Source: Sipunculus nudus
Taxonomy: Eukaryota > Annelida > Sipuncula > Golfingiida > Sipunculidae
NCBI GenBank assembly: GCA_026874595.1
Contig: CM049321.1
Location: 20,490,979-20,554,978, forward strand
Reading direction: 5' to 3'
DNA: 64,000 nt
In this document: piece by piece, positions 14,280-25,147 of the stretch
Layout of the letters: every line of letters begins with the position of its first letter
How positions within the stretch are numbered: position 1 is the stretch's first letter
Notes under the pieces: model-generated
The model's input: only the letters and a program-made list of their open reading frames with translations
Database searches by the model: none
Told to the model about the DNA's origin: nothing
Translations under genes and position numbers: made by a program

Positions 14280-15039
14280 TATATGTATATAAACACTGAA
14301 GAAAAACAACACTTGTTTTGTAAATTCACTACAGACTGTTTCACAGGATGCGACCCAACCCTCAGGTGAATGTTGTCAGAATGAAGCTAACGGCATGGTT
14401 TTGAAAAGCCGAGACTTTACGAGATTACGAGATTATGCTTTGTGCGTATCGGGGAGAGCAAGTGAAAGACTGACACCGATCCTTTTGTCCTCGGGGGCAC
14501 AATACGATTTGTCGAGGTACACGTTCAATTCTAACAACATTCACCTGAGGATCGGGTCGCATCCCGTGATACAGTCTGTAGTGAATTTACAGTGTTGTTA
14601 TTCTTCAGTGTTATATCGCTCTGGCCTTGTTTGAAGGCCATAGGGCACTTTTCACAGAAGGCTAATTCTACCTTTTATTCTCTAAGTTTTTCTTTTATCA
14701 CATTCACCATAACCTCAACTGTCTCCCGGGGGGAGGGGGTAGATTGATTATTAATGTGCAAACTCCATGCAAAGGTATTCTTTTCTATATTTAGGCCTAC
14801 AAGGTTGCACCTTCATAAAGGGTCCGGCTGGACTGCTTATCAACAGCAATATGTCACGTACCGTCCCTGCACACAGCAAGATACACTGTGCGTCAAACTG
14901 TTGCAAGGTCAATGAGTGTAAAAGTATAACTTACACGTCGACCAACGCCACCTGCTGGTTGAATATGGAACAACTGGACGGAAATGACCCTCGAATTCCA
15001 GTTGATCCTAACGCCGTGTTCTTCGTCAAGAATCTTTGA
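9189..15039 (+). CDS. Gene A: secreted C-type lectin with C-terminal PAN/apple domain (4 exons)
   Basis: Exons 9189-9258, 11076-11297, 13819-13992 and 14795-15039 join through phase-1 GT..AG introns into a 236-residue protein. Exon 1 encodes a start methionine and hydrophobic signal peptide (about residues 1-22). Exons 2-3 encode a long-form CTLD (residues 30-149): an N-terminal Cys pair at C30 and C41, then C58, C125, C140 and C148, with WHD at 135-137 where WND is usual. The triplet normally EPN or QPD reads VPS (118-120), so a standard Ca/sugar site is unlikely. Exon 4 encodes a Cys-rich PAN/apple-like module with an NCC..ECKSITY..CWL pattern. No transmembrane helix or anchor is seen, so the product should be secreted. 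CTLD-PAN proteins may bind glycans or proteins in mucus or haemolymph (inference). An AATAAA lies 72 nt after the stop. The model skips an unassigned open stretch at 14335-14634. Confidence 0.82.
9420..9550 (+). repeat. About 45-bp tandem repeat, 3 degenerate copies
   Basis: The phrase 'TTCTTACGTAGGTGTCTTCA' plus 'TGTCCTTTGACAC' recurs about three times in intron 1 of gene A. No coding content. Confidence 0.75.
9551..10330. other. Remainder of gene A intron 1 before the SINE dimer
   Basis: AT-rich intronic sequence with a short (CA)n tract near 10070-10085. The open frames here show no domain or splice structure. Confidence 0.55.
10331..10593 (+). mobile_element. tRNA-derived SINE, first unit
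   Basis: Begins with GGACCGAACTGTCTC and contains a pol III B-box-like GGTTCGAATCC, followed by the same body as the next unit (TTTTCCCCTGAGC, then CTCGTCCAACGTGACGG). Its A-box region is partly deleted compared with the next unit. Lies in intron 1 of gene A, head-to-tail with a second copy. Confidence 0.75.
10594..10896 (+). mobile_element. tRNA-derived SINE, second unit
   Basis: Contains an A-box-like AGCGGTTGGTACGCCGG and a B-box-like GGTTCGAATCT at tRNA-like spacing, then a unique body and a short copy of the 5' head. It runs straight into (TA)n. A reverse-strand copy of the head lies at 22374-22530, showing this is a dispersed family. Confidence 0.8.
10893..10980 (+). repeat. (TA)n microsatellite
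   Basis: About 85 bp of almost pure TA following the SINE dimer, just upstream of gene A exon 2. It may be the expanded tail of the SINE. Confidence 0.95.
11370..12800. repeat. Long degenerate purine-rich minisatellite in gene A intron 2
   Basis: About 1.25 kb (densest 11388-12612, with traces to about 12800) of GAGACC/AAGACC/GGGACC words arranged in units of roughly 27-33 bp, with an internal 6-nt sub-period. The plus strand is strongly purine-biased. The 6-nt periodicity keeps frames open on both strands, giving Arg-Pro-rich products on + and Leu-Gly-rich products on -. These are not genes: they carry no start context, domain or splice sites. Confidence 0.88.
13338..13610 (+). mobile_element. 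Possible second SINE-like repeat
   Basis: Locally GC-richer block in gene A intron 2. Near 13345-13370 it has a TGGCTAAGGGGTAGAGCACC segment resembling a pol III A box. I did not find a clear B box or second copy in the window, so the family call is tentative. Confidence 0.35.
14219..14277 (+). repeat. (TA)n microsatellite
   Basis: About 58 bp of pure TA in gene A intron 3. Confidence 0.95.
14335..14634 (+). other. Unassigned open stretch inside gene A intron 3
   Basis: A clear acceptor (TTCACTACAG) precedes 14335. From there one frame is open for about 99 codons to a TGA, but it is not the phase that exon 3 of gene A requires (phase 1). In the required phase translation stops after about 10 residues (NCFTGCDPTLR). 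A CAG/GTGAAT donor-like site at 14365/14366 could make a 31-nt micro-exon, but that would break the phase into exon 4. The long frame has Cys pairs (GECCQNE, QCCYSS) yet no domain I recognise. It could be an alternative 3' exon, a decayed domain exon or chance. Confidence 0.3.
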
Positions 15040-15110
15040 AAACATAGAGCGTATAATTTACATGTGTGCTTAGTATAGAAATTTAATTTCATTTATAATT
15101 CGAGGGTTCA

Positions 15111-15116
15111 AATAAA
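15111..15116 (+). terminator. Polyadenylation signal of gene A
   Basis: AATAAA located 72 nt after the gene A stop codon, a plausible distance for a compact 3' UTR. Confidence 0.7.
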
Positions 15117-15329
15117 AGTGTGAAATACCAAAACTCATTATTAAGACCAAACCCATTCAGAGACGGATAGAAACGAAGACCAAACCCATTCTGTGTCTGT
15201 ATGGTATGTGGTTAATACCCCTCATATCTGACTGGACTGCTAATACACTGAGGACAGTTACATAATTCAATGCTTATTTCATTTGTCAATATATTATATT
15301 TGAACGAGCACGATATGAGGTGTAAAAGC

Positions 15330-15330
<1 letters not shown>

Positions 15331-15382
<52 letters not shown>

Positions 15383-15436
15383 TGTATATATATATATATA
15401 AATATATGTATGTAAATATATATATATATGTGTATG

Positions 15437-15486
<50 letters not shown>
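15331..15486 (+). repeat. Compound (TA)n/(TG)n microsatellite
   Basis: About 155 bp of TA with interspersed GTATG words. The Ile/Tyr-repeat frames over it are artefacts. Confidence 0.95.
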
Positions 15487-15487
<1 letters not shown>

Positions 15488-15907
15488 CAGCTTGAAGAAA
15501 GAAATGCAAGATATAACTCTCTCTATCATTCGTGCATTAAACATAACGGATACCACTTTTCATTTAAAGTGGACTCTGTGAAACATTGGTATTTGCCAGT
15601 TTACTAATAAACCTTAAGAACTCTGGAGTAACATTGTAGACGTCACTGTATTGTTGGAAATGTTTTTGATTATAAAACACCTCGTACTATTCTATTGAAA
15701 CAGGAAGTGTGACCAGAAGACAGTAATAGGTCCTTCATCTTTGAAACAAACACTAGTATAACCGGCGTTCACTAGAAAATACATTATTATGAGGATTAAT
15801 TATTTAAAGGATGAGGGCCTATTTTTGGTCTGCATGGATTAAACTAAAGAATGTTAGCGCCAATTCAGAGAGATCTATTGTGTATTAATATGTTACAAAT
15901 ATATGTG

Positions 15908-15913
<6 letters not shown>

Positions 15914-15987
<74 letters not shown>
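15914..15987 (+). repeat. (TA)n(TG)n microsatellite
   Basis: A TA tract passing directly into a pure GT tract, between genes A and B. Confidence 0.95.
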
Positions 15988-15993
<6 letters not shown>

Positions 15994-16431
15994 ATACCAT
16001 GTTAAACTGTTGCATAATATTCCCGTGTTCATTCATCTGTTCCCGAATTTGACTGTATCTGTAAAAACGAAAGAGAGCATGAGTTCTTTTATTATATAAC
16101 ACTTAAATAGAGCAGACATATATAACATAGAACAAAGTTGGCAGATATATATCTCTAATTGTTGAACCATTATTTAATTCTACTTAGCTTAAGGACCTTT
16201 CGATTTACAATGGTTATATCATTACTGGACCATGCAATGCTCCGTAAATAAACATGATGTATACTAGTAATTAAGAGTGGTTTTACATGACAAGTCAAGT
16301 TTCAATCAAAACAGCGTAAACATGTTCTCACCAGGGTTCGTATGATAAACCATTAAACAAATAGAATAACACACAGTTTCATGCGTTATATATGGTCATG
16401 ACAGATAGGTTCTGGATATATAGACGTAAAT

Positions 16432-19400
16432 ATGGCATGTGTTCAATGGACATGCTTTGTGTTAGCGGTCTCTGAAATCATGGCTGGTTGTGGAGCATTA
16501 AATTTGGGTTAGTTAACATTCAGTATGCGTTTACCTTTAATATACTAATTAAAAGATTTTAGTTTTACAACAGGACCAAATATATTGATGCTGATTTATA
16601 CTAATCTACGTGTCCCTTACATCATGCATATTTGCGTTGTTATTTCGCTTGGTTACATAAACTGTAATAATTTAAACAAATTATCCTTTGGCTCTTTCTA
16701 TCGAACAACGGAATACTCTAAGAATCCACTTAACTATTCTGGAGCTCACAATAATAATTTATGTTACCCTAAGCAACAATATAACATCATATAAGGAAAC
16801 AGAATTTGCTATTTGATTATTTAATGATAACGTGATACAGACTGCCTACAAAAGTAACACCTTTCCACTTCTGTTAAATTTAATTTTTACCTTGTCATTT
16901 GGGTCCCAGGGTATTCTAGACTCCTGGGGCCAGCAGGGAACTATCACCAAGCGCGTCAGTCATGCCATGAGAACAACCTGTCGTTACCAGTTCATCTTGA
17001 TGACAACCATAAGACAGAAATAGTACGCGCTATGCGTCGATATAATCTTTCAACCGTGTGGCTTGGACTTCAGATTTCCAAACCCGGCTCCTGGACATGG
17101 ATTAATGGAAGTAAATCATGTAAGAACATTGTGTCGAAAAGAGTTTAGTATTCGTCTTTTTATGAAGTATTTTAATTGTATAAAAGGTAACATACCTGCA
17201 CTATCGTAATATGGTTTAACGGGCAATTAGCTATTTTAATTCTCTTTATGTATAATTTCCATGATTGTGTACAATAAGTGAGTCGTTACATCAATTATAA
17301 TGGATTTTCGTATTTTTCTTACTTTAAAATACAAGATAATTCTTCCTGATACAAGACACGCTCTTAAGTTTGGACCAACAAGTTTTCATGTTATTTATGG
17401 TGAAATAATGCAATCATTGTTTTTCATCCATTGCTTGTCAAAGGAAGCCTCGCACTTTTCAGATTTTTACTCAACGGCCATGAACTGTTAGACTTTCAGA
17501 AAAACACATTTTATAATAAGAATATAATATAAGCAAAGTTGCCAACTTTTAATTTTTTTTAATATGTAAATTTAAAAAAAAAGAATATTGAAATTTTTTA
17601 TCTAAATATGTTAATACACTGAAAGGATTATTCCTGATCTGACTAAATCATTTGAGGGGAATAGGAGTATAAGACATATAAAATATACTGATCCTGTTCG
17701 AAGATGTATAAGATATTTTGGGAAATCGCTTTATTTTTATCTAATCCTCAGATAAGGTGTCTCAGAATGAAAACATAATACCTCATCCTTACTCATTATC
17801 TCAAACAAATAAACATACTTTACATAACAGCTGAAAGGGTGTTAAGAGATTTCGGCAAACTGACCTGTGCCGCCGTTAGACAAGACTCAGGTGTATTTGC
17901 CACAGATTGCAACGTATCAGTCGGAGGTTATACTTGTGAATCTAAAGGTAGCTTTGATATTTTAAGATATATCCGAATTCATCGTATCAAAGTGACAGTG
18001 CTATTAGTTTTTTTTTTCTTAGTATTTCAAAATTACTAATAGCACTATTGGTATATTGTTTTGTATACACATTGTTTTTTTTTTGCAGCAAATATTAGGG
18101 CGATCCTGGTTATATACATTAATTGTAGGTTATATAAGTTTACTGTAGGTTCATAGCTGATAACAGTTTCAAGTAAATTTGTAAGTACTTAATCACAAAT
18201 AATATTTAATTTTTTATAAAGAATATATTTTACAGGCAATATATTCCTGAAAATTAATTTAATTTAATTCTATTGACATTTGCACCTCCAGGGTGTGTAG
18301 GTTGCACAACAGGAATGTGTGTGGAGACCACGAAGGATAACAGTAACTGCCTGACCATAAACTGTGCACCGACAGACTGGTTTGATGCCTACACATTGTG
18401 TAAGGCGAGAAATCAAACGCTCACTGCGATAGGTTCCGCCACTGTAAAACGTGTGATGGACCAAACGAATTGCCCAGATGTTTGGGTTGGTCTTTCCAAA
18501 GACATTTGGACCTTTCATCTACCTAATAGCGGTGAGTTTATCAATACATAAATGATGTATGATTCTAGACACGTTTAATATGAACTATTTATTATGCCTA
18601 ATAAGAATCATATGATTTTTCACCGCTTCCTTTAAACGCTTATGACTATGTTTACTGTAAAGTATGGAGCCCCTAAAGTGACATGCGTGATATTTTTTTT
18701 CTGGGTTAATATCGCGTTCCCTCGCGATCTTTTCGCGTTCCCTCGCGATCTTTTCGCGTTCCCTCGCGATGATTTCGCGTTCCCACGCGATAATTTCGCG
18801 TTCCCTCGCGATCTTTTCGCGTTCCCTCGCGATCTTTTCGCGTTCCCTTGCGATCTTACAAAATCACTAGGCTATTTCCCTGCTCCCCTTTATCTAGCAT
18901 ACAACATCTAGCATACAAATAATTGGACGCAGGAACCAGCACAACAGTTATCTGTGTCAGATTCTGTGTCTTTAACACCACCATGCTCCACCTCTCAGAT
19001 ATACACTCGATGTCAGGTTAACAAAGCGGTACTTGAATAAGAGAGATTAGACTTTTTACCATGTTTCTGATATATGTTATCTATTCCCCATTTATTCATT
19101 TAAAATTTTTTTTGCAGACCTCTTTTTATTTTTTAGTAATTAGATTATCAAATTATTCGTTTCTATCTCTGTTTATTAGCAGTCAGACCCAACAACGAAT
19201 CAACAATGTCAACCTGGAACAGGCCCATATCCCGATGTAATTTACTGAAATTGATAATATTTTTCACGTTAGTTATTGGTTCAGACCCATTTTAAGATGG
19301 GTCAGGCCAAATTACCAATCAACAATATCAACTTTGCACATGCCCATCTCCCTATGTTCATTTACTGATATTGGTAATATTTTATACACATTTGTTATCT

Positions 19401-20915
19401 ATAAAATAAGACCAAAAATATACACATATTTAAATTTATTTAAAAAATAAAAATAAAAATAAAAATCATTGTACAAGGTATAGAACCTCTGCAGGTTTAT
19501 ACCTTTCCACCCATCAGCTACTTTCCACACATAATACCATAAAATATACAAATTATAATACTCGTAGATGAGAAACTATTATTTATTTCATCTTTTTTTT
19601 TCTTTCTTTTAATTTAAAGCTGTAGGAATGCATCGGCAGATCATGATCGGATATTGGGTCGGTCCTTCTTTAGATCGGAAGATGGCGCGCGACATTTATA
19701 TATATACATATAAACAAAAACTTAAATGCGCAATTTAAGAACTTTCTTTTGTGACAGTTGTGACAGTCCCATAATTATTTTTGGCCTTAGGCCACATCTG
19801 TTCTTCTTCTTCTGATACTAAACACTAGTATGCAGATATTCCAGTGTCCAGAGGGTTATTTTACCCTGGATCATTTTTATACCCACCTTGTCTCATTAAT
19901 GTATTTTTGTAAATTTAGTTCTCCATTAAGAAACAGAAATATTTAACTTATTTGCCAACCCCACATCAGTGAATACAAAACCACAAGTGTGCCCTGGGAC
20001 GACCAAAAATTCTTCAATTGCCAGTCGATAAACAAATGAAGCATAGAACCGACCTTTAGAGAATGAGAATAAAAACTGCTTATTTTGATATCTGGGCCCT
20101 GTTTCTTGACTTTTAATTAGTACGTGCCAGGTGGACATTTTCCTGGATTGTTGTGCCTTCTTTCGAGTTTGACATTTGCAAACTTTACTTTTGGCATTTA
20201 CAATTACTCTTATATTAAAGATTTTTTTTAGTGGCGGTAACCGCCACCATTTTCAATATGTTAATATTAACATCTGCAGAATTCCATTCCGCTTTCGGAT
20301 TTCGTGACACGGCATTATCGCACGCTTCCTCTGATTTTTTTCCTGGCGGTAACCAGGCAAGGTGACCACTGCACTTGCGAGCCCTGGGTGCGTAATCTAT
20401 CACATTGCTGGGTCGAACCCCCGAAGCAGGGCCGGCGTGCACGATCTTCCCATTAAGTCTATTTTAGTCTAGTACACCATCTTCAAGAGATATTACTCAC
20501 AAACCATCATTTAATAATAATGATTAACATTTTGTTTCATAGAATTTTTCATGCGAATTTTTAATAGAGAATCATTCGTTAACTTTTCCGCAATTGTAAA
20601 TGAAGAAATATTAGAGGGAAAGATGATAAATATATGATAAAAATGCCTGAGAATGTATGTATGTTCTAATATGACATTATTGTTAAATATTATCGGGATA
20701 TGTGATATATCGTGTTTCTTTAATAAAATGATAAAACCAACAACGAAGGCGTCATTTCTATATAACAGATCTAATAATTTTAAGACATTCTGATTATATT
20801 AAGTATGTTTTAGGTTGTTTCCAGATCAATTAGATCATCTTAAACACCGGTTTGCACATATCTCCGGGTAGCCGAGGACCCATAATAATAAATACCAGAT
20901 ATGTGGGGCATGAGG

Positions 20916-20979
<64 letters not shown>

Positions 20980-21118
20980 TAGATTTGACATTGAAAGTAT
21001 CAATTTTCCAAGATGAACTGTGTCCAGTATTTTAAGTATTTGATCAAATCTGGCCTAATATTAATTCCATGTCAGGTAAAAGTAAAAGATATAAACTATT
21101 AATGAAAACATTTATGCC

Positions 21119-21164
<46 letters not shown>

Positions 21165-24100
21165 TATCAGACCATTTGAGGTCATCCTGAAATTGTAACA
21201 AGGTACTTAACAATCTTAACTCCAACATTGTTGATACACACTTTAATTACTACATTACACCCTTTCCTAGAATAAAAAACAAATTCCTTTGTTTATTTTT
21301 TCATCATTTTAAAGAATATTATGATTGACAACATTTAGTCAGATGTAATATCTCTTGCCTATAAGGCAATTCATTGTCATCAGAAATGAGTCCTGAGGTC
21401 ACTGTGTCATCTGCATATTTAATCATTTTACTAATCTAATCTTATACAAGGATTGTTGTGTTGACCTAACATCGAGCGTATATTTTATTGGAGCGTAGTG
21501 GTGTTAAAGACACAGAGAACGAGACACGGTAAACTGTTGTACTGGTTTCCGCGTCCATTTATTTGCATGTATGCCTGATATAGGGGAATAGGGAACCAGC
21601 CTAGCCAAACAGATCGCGAGGGAACGCGAAAAGATCGCGAGGGAACGCGAAATTATCGCGAGGGAACGCGAAAAGATCGCGAGGGAACGCGATATTATCG
21701 CGAGGGAACGCGAAAAGATCGCGAGGGAACGCGGAAAGATCGCGAGGGAACGCGAAAAGATCGTGAGGGAACGCGAAAAGATCGCGAGGGAACGCGAAAT
21801 TATCGCGAGGGAACGCGAAGAGATCGCGAGGGAACGCGAAATTATCGCGAGGGAACGCGATATTTATCCAGAAAAAAATATTACGTATGTCACTTTAGGG
21901 GCTCCATAGTAAAGCATAGATCGGGCTGTTATATTAGTGAGAATAGAAAACGAGAGGTGAGTAATTTAAAAAAAATGCATTTAGAAGCCTATTAATCTGG
22001 TATTTAAAATTACTTTTATTTTAATTATTTTTTTTATCATTTTGAGGTTTTCGTTTCGTGAATATTAAACAATCTGGCAAATAAATTACTGTAAAAAAAT
22101 ATATGAGTGGTCAAAAAAGTTGTCTCTGAACGCCTTATTTAATATATGCTTTCACTCTATTTTTGTGTCCACATTGTTGTTCCATTCGAATTTATTACAG
22201 GTGAGGCTGCTCCTAATTTCTTCAAATGGTATGGTTCGTTGGAAGGAGAATGCGCCGTCGCGTTCCTAAATGGCACTGATATATCATGGCTGAGGGTCGA
22301 CTGTAACAGCAACCACGATATTCTCTGCTTTGACTGTAAGACATCTTAAAATTGTGTTTATTTTAACCATTGTTACGAAGACAAATAAATGAGGGGAAAA
22401 TCCTGGGCCGATCCGGGAATAGAACCAAGGTCGGTGGCGCACAAGTCCGGCGTACCAACCGCTTCGCTAGAAATGCAAGCTTCACTAGCGAGACAGTTCG
22501 GTCCGCTTTTATGTCATCCCGTAACACCATATATAAGTCCCACGAATATAATTGTTATTTTCAATACAGTTTACCCTTGAGAGACACGTTACCCGACAAA
22601 CACAGGATTTTTTAGACTTTATTAGGTGTTGCGACGTATAAATAGTAGAACATATAGCTTCAGCGCCAATATTTGTGTTCCTTGTAATTTTCTATGTAAA
22701 ATTCGTTTTTACACACGTCAGTGTTATTTAAAGCAGGAGATGGCCTAAATGTACATTTGGTTACTCTGGTCCATATTATACTCAATATTCAGAATATTCC
22801 CTTTAAAGTGTCAACCAAATTTCTGCAGTAAAGTTCAGTTCATTTGAAAAACTAATTGTACAATTCACCGACAGAACTGAAAATCCTTAAGAATGATTAA
22901 CAATTTATCGCGATACTTGTATTGATACAAGTGTGCGCCGTTGCATCCCGGTACAGAGTCAGGTATAGTATCAACAGCGTGCGGAGTACCTCTGCGGAAA
23001 CGTTGACCAAGGTCATAGGGTGGAAAGTAACCTTTGACAATTTAAATTAGGTGTCTGATGTCGTTGCATAGGAGAAGTACAAAGGCATCTGATTAGCTAT
23101 CAGCAACACGCTCAGTTCAATAAAGGAACATTTTCCATACTATAACGTAATAATGCTGAAACCTATTAGCAACGGCATTTCGAATATTTATTTACATATT
23201 TGAGACAAATACTATACCTTACTTAATAATCGACCATCGAAGGGAAATGACATTTAAATAACTTAACTTAATATACCTAACTTAATAATAGATCATCGAA
23301 GGTAAATGACATTTAAAAAAAAGTGTCTAAATGACCCTTTTATATCTATAAGGGACCAAAGGCAAGACGCCGATAATCAGGTTCGGGGTGAAAGAATGAC
23401 CTGTAAAAGTGATTGTATATAGACCATAGAAAATGCGTGGCAAGGCCACAGGGAATATCATACTATTTTATTTTGGAGAAGTTTGTTGATTTTTGTATGA
23501 ACAGGGAAGAACCTTTGCTAAGACTTTATATCTGTTTATATAACGAGTATCGAGACTCATATATGCGTATGGCATAATGAGCACCAAATGTTATGTAGCG
23601 ATCAAATATCATCATATTGTATCGTTAAAGAACAAACTTTGTTCATGGGCCCCGAGTATTATGACCATGATACTTGTATACTGCTTTATCCAGGAATTTT
23701 GTATCTTAATAATGTGTGTTCATAGGCGCTTTAATTGCTATTAATGTAGATTTCGGTTAAATCTGTTACTTTTCTGGGTAATTTCCTTATAACTATTACT
23801 AATCTGACATTTTCCCAGCGTTTTTTCACATTACATGGTCTATCTCTTTATTATTTACTTAATATGTGAGATAGGCCGGCAAGAAGCCCCCGTCGTTAGG
23901 TCCGACAGCCATGGCATAGCAACCGAGGACGCGCTTTCTGATTGGTTGATATGTCTGCTACTGGAGTTTTCAGATGGTGTCACCTCTGACGTAACAATGG
24001 TTCAACCAATCACGCATGTACTTCAAATGTAGCTGAAACCGATGTGCCATGGCTGTCGGGCTTGACAACGGGGGCTTCTTGCCTGCCTATCTCAAATAAT

Positions 24101-25147
24101 GACCAAGAAAAGAAACACATTTAAACCGAAATCTACACTAATAGCAATTCAAGCGCCTGTGATGTGTTTCAGTTGACGAGTCTGCTACATTGACAAGCAC
24201 ATCAGGTGGGAATCATTAGTCACCTCGCCATACTTTCACCTTATTTATTTTGCTGTAAACATGAATATATAGTCGTTCTATCAATTAACAGTTGATCTTC
24301 TCATGTTGATTCACTTAGCGATATCTGTCCACAATAGTAGCTGGTTTAGGTATACAAATAATGCAATAGTTTCACAATTGAGACATTTATTACTTTATAT
24401 AATGTCTTTCAATTAACAATTAACAGTTTGGGTATACCAATAATGCAATAGTTTCACACTTGAGACATTTATTATTTCATCGTGCCACTTCACTTTTAAT
24501 ATTTATAATACACATATATCACCGCGAAATTTATCAAAATTGTATGCAGGTAATGTCCCAAACATCTCAGATACTGGTCATCTCAATAATGAACGAATAA
24601 ATATATGGAACAGATTGTCATAATTTTGTAATCAGAAAGTATCCTCCCTAAGTCCCTTTAAAATCATTTCATCAACCTTTTAAAATATATTGCTATATAA
24701 CGGTGATCTCTATCAATACTTTTTTTCAGGTGACACGATCATTTATTTCCTCTCTTTTATCGGAGCTTCTATGCTGATACTGTTGTTTGGGCTGATATTC
24801 TTGACAATGGCATGCAATGTAATGTTATATGATATTGATGGCAGGTAACTATTGCGGTAAATGCTTGATTGATTATTAATGCTTGATTAATTATTTTGTT
24901 AATTACTCATTGCGATTAACTATAAGAACAATATGTGTTTAACACTAAGGATATTAACACTACTTATATTTGTATTACATTAAAAAGTGTATTTATATAT
25001 ATTAATAAACTCTAAAATATATTATACAAGCTAACATTTTCTGTATATTATATATATTTAAGAGATCTCCAAGATGATATACCAGGCACCATGGCGGCAA
25101 CATACAGTTCCGGTCGTGTGACATTTGCTGGATACAGACCGCTCTGA
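16432..25147 (+). CDS. Gene B: type I membrane receptor with two compact C-type lectin domains (7 exons)
   Basis: Exons 16432-16507, 16910-17119, 17831-17947, 18292-18531, 22201-22335, 24730-24844 and 25063-25147 give 978 nt, or 325 residues. The first five introns are phase 1 and the last is phase 2. Exon 1 is a signal peptide. Exons 2-3 form CTLD1: RQSC, the VWLGL core, LTCAAV, ATDC, YTCESK. Exons 4-5 form CTLD2: a Cys-rich lead, YTLC, VWVGL, ECAVAF, RVDC, ILCFDC. Both domains have the four canonical Cys but lack EPN/QPD and WND and have a shortened loop, so they are probably Ca-independent. Exon 6 encodes a hydrophobic helix (about 263-287). Exon 7 encodes a tail ending YRPL, a YxxPhi-type sorting signal. 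Paralogue gene C has identical lengths for exons 2, 5 and 7. Likely a cell-surface recognition or uptake receptor (inference). No AATAAA was found close downstream. Confidence 0.85.
18712..18860 (-). repeat. 21-bp minisatellite, left array (about 7 copies)
   Basis: Unit CGCGTTCCCTCGCGATCTTT and variants, the reverse complement of the array at 21612-21865. CpG-dense against an AT-rich background. The open frame over it (FAFPRDL repeats) is an artefact of the 21-bp period. Confidence 0.9.
19180..19390 (+). repeat. About 100-bp direct duplication inside the foldback-like element
   Basis: Two copies starting near 19185 and 19288, sharing 'AATCAACAATGTCAAC', 'GGCCCATATCCC' and 'TTTACTGAAATTGATAATAT' with minor changes. 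No coding content. Confidence 0.7.
20919..20983 (+). repeat. (TA)n microsatellite
   Basis: About 60 bp of TA inside the middle part of the foldback-like element. A second TA/GT tract follows at 21119-21164. Confidence 0.95.
21612..21865 (+). repeat. 21-bp minisatellite, right array (about 12 copies)
   Basis: Repeats of GATCGCGAGGGAACGCGAAA plus one base, alternating AAAAGATC and AAATTATC junctions. It is the inverted partner of the array at 18712-18860 and lies near the right terminus of the element. Confidence 0.92.
22374..22530 (-). mobile_element. tRNA-derived SINE fragment, reverse copy
   Basis: On the minus strand it reads GCGGACCGAACTGTCTCGCT, then AGCGGTTGGTACGCCGGACT and a B-box-like GGTTCTATTCCCGGATCGGC, matching the SINE units at 10331-10896. 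It lies just after gene B exon 5, inside intron 5. Confidence 0.78.
23218..23320 (+). repeat. Two-copy tandem repeat (about 66 bp)
   Basis: 'ACTTAATAAT', 'ATCATCGAAGG' and 'AAATGACATTTAAA' recur in the same order with few differences. Confidence 0.7.
23716..24170. mobile_element. Hairpin MITE with long inverted arms
   Basis: The inner arms (23868-23925 and 24038-24093) share GAGATAGG, GGCAAGAAGCCCCCGT and CCGACAGCCATGGCA as inverted copies. The outer arms (about 23716-23785 and 24100-24168) share AGGCGCTT, AATTGCTATTA and GTAGATTTCGGTT inverted. The left arm carries about 70 extra bases between outer and inner parts. No transposase is encoded. A target-site duplication was not clear. Confidence 0.7.
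24350..24480 (+). repeat. Two-copy tandem repeat (about 88 bp)
   Basis: 'AATAATGCAATAGTTTCACA' followed by 'TTGAGACATTTATTA' appears twice with one or two differences. Confidence 0.75.

Larger units (their letters stand above)
18663..21908. mobile_element. Foldback-like element with minisatellite-bearing inverted ends, in gene B intron 4
   Basis: Both ends read TATGGAGCCCCTAAAGTGAC in inverted orientation. They are flanked by a perfect 6-bp direct repeat GTAAAG (18657-18662 and 21909-21914), consistent with a target-site duplication. The inverted arms (about 18663-19070 and 21413-21908) each carry an array of a 21-bp unit (GATCGCGAGGGAACGCGAAA plus one A or T), about 7 copies left and 12 right, then a shared unique segment. 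This organisation, long terminal inverted repeats built of short tandem repeats, resembles Foldback/Galileo DNA transposons. No transposase frame was found in the 2.3-kb middle, so it would be non-autonomous. The element fills most of the 3.67-kb intron. Confidence 0.72.
22531..24729. other. Remainder of gene B intron 5
   Basis: AT-rich intron holding a two-copy tandem repeat near 23218-23320, a foldback MITE at 23716-24170 and another two-copy tandem at 24350-24480. I looked for a counterpart of the Thr-rich stalk exon of gene C and did not find a convincing one. Confidence 0.5.

Noticed and set aside
15212-15556. Ile/Tyr-repeat open frames
   Set aside because: Direct translation of (TA)n and (TATG)n microsatellite.
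21612-21865. Regular repeats that might suggest a CRISPR array
   Set aside because: The units are contiguous 21-bp tandems without unique spacers, in a eukaryotic intron, with an inverted partner array.
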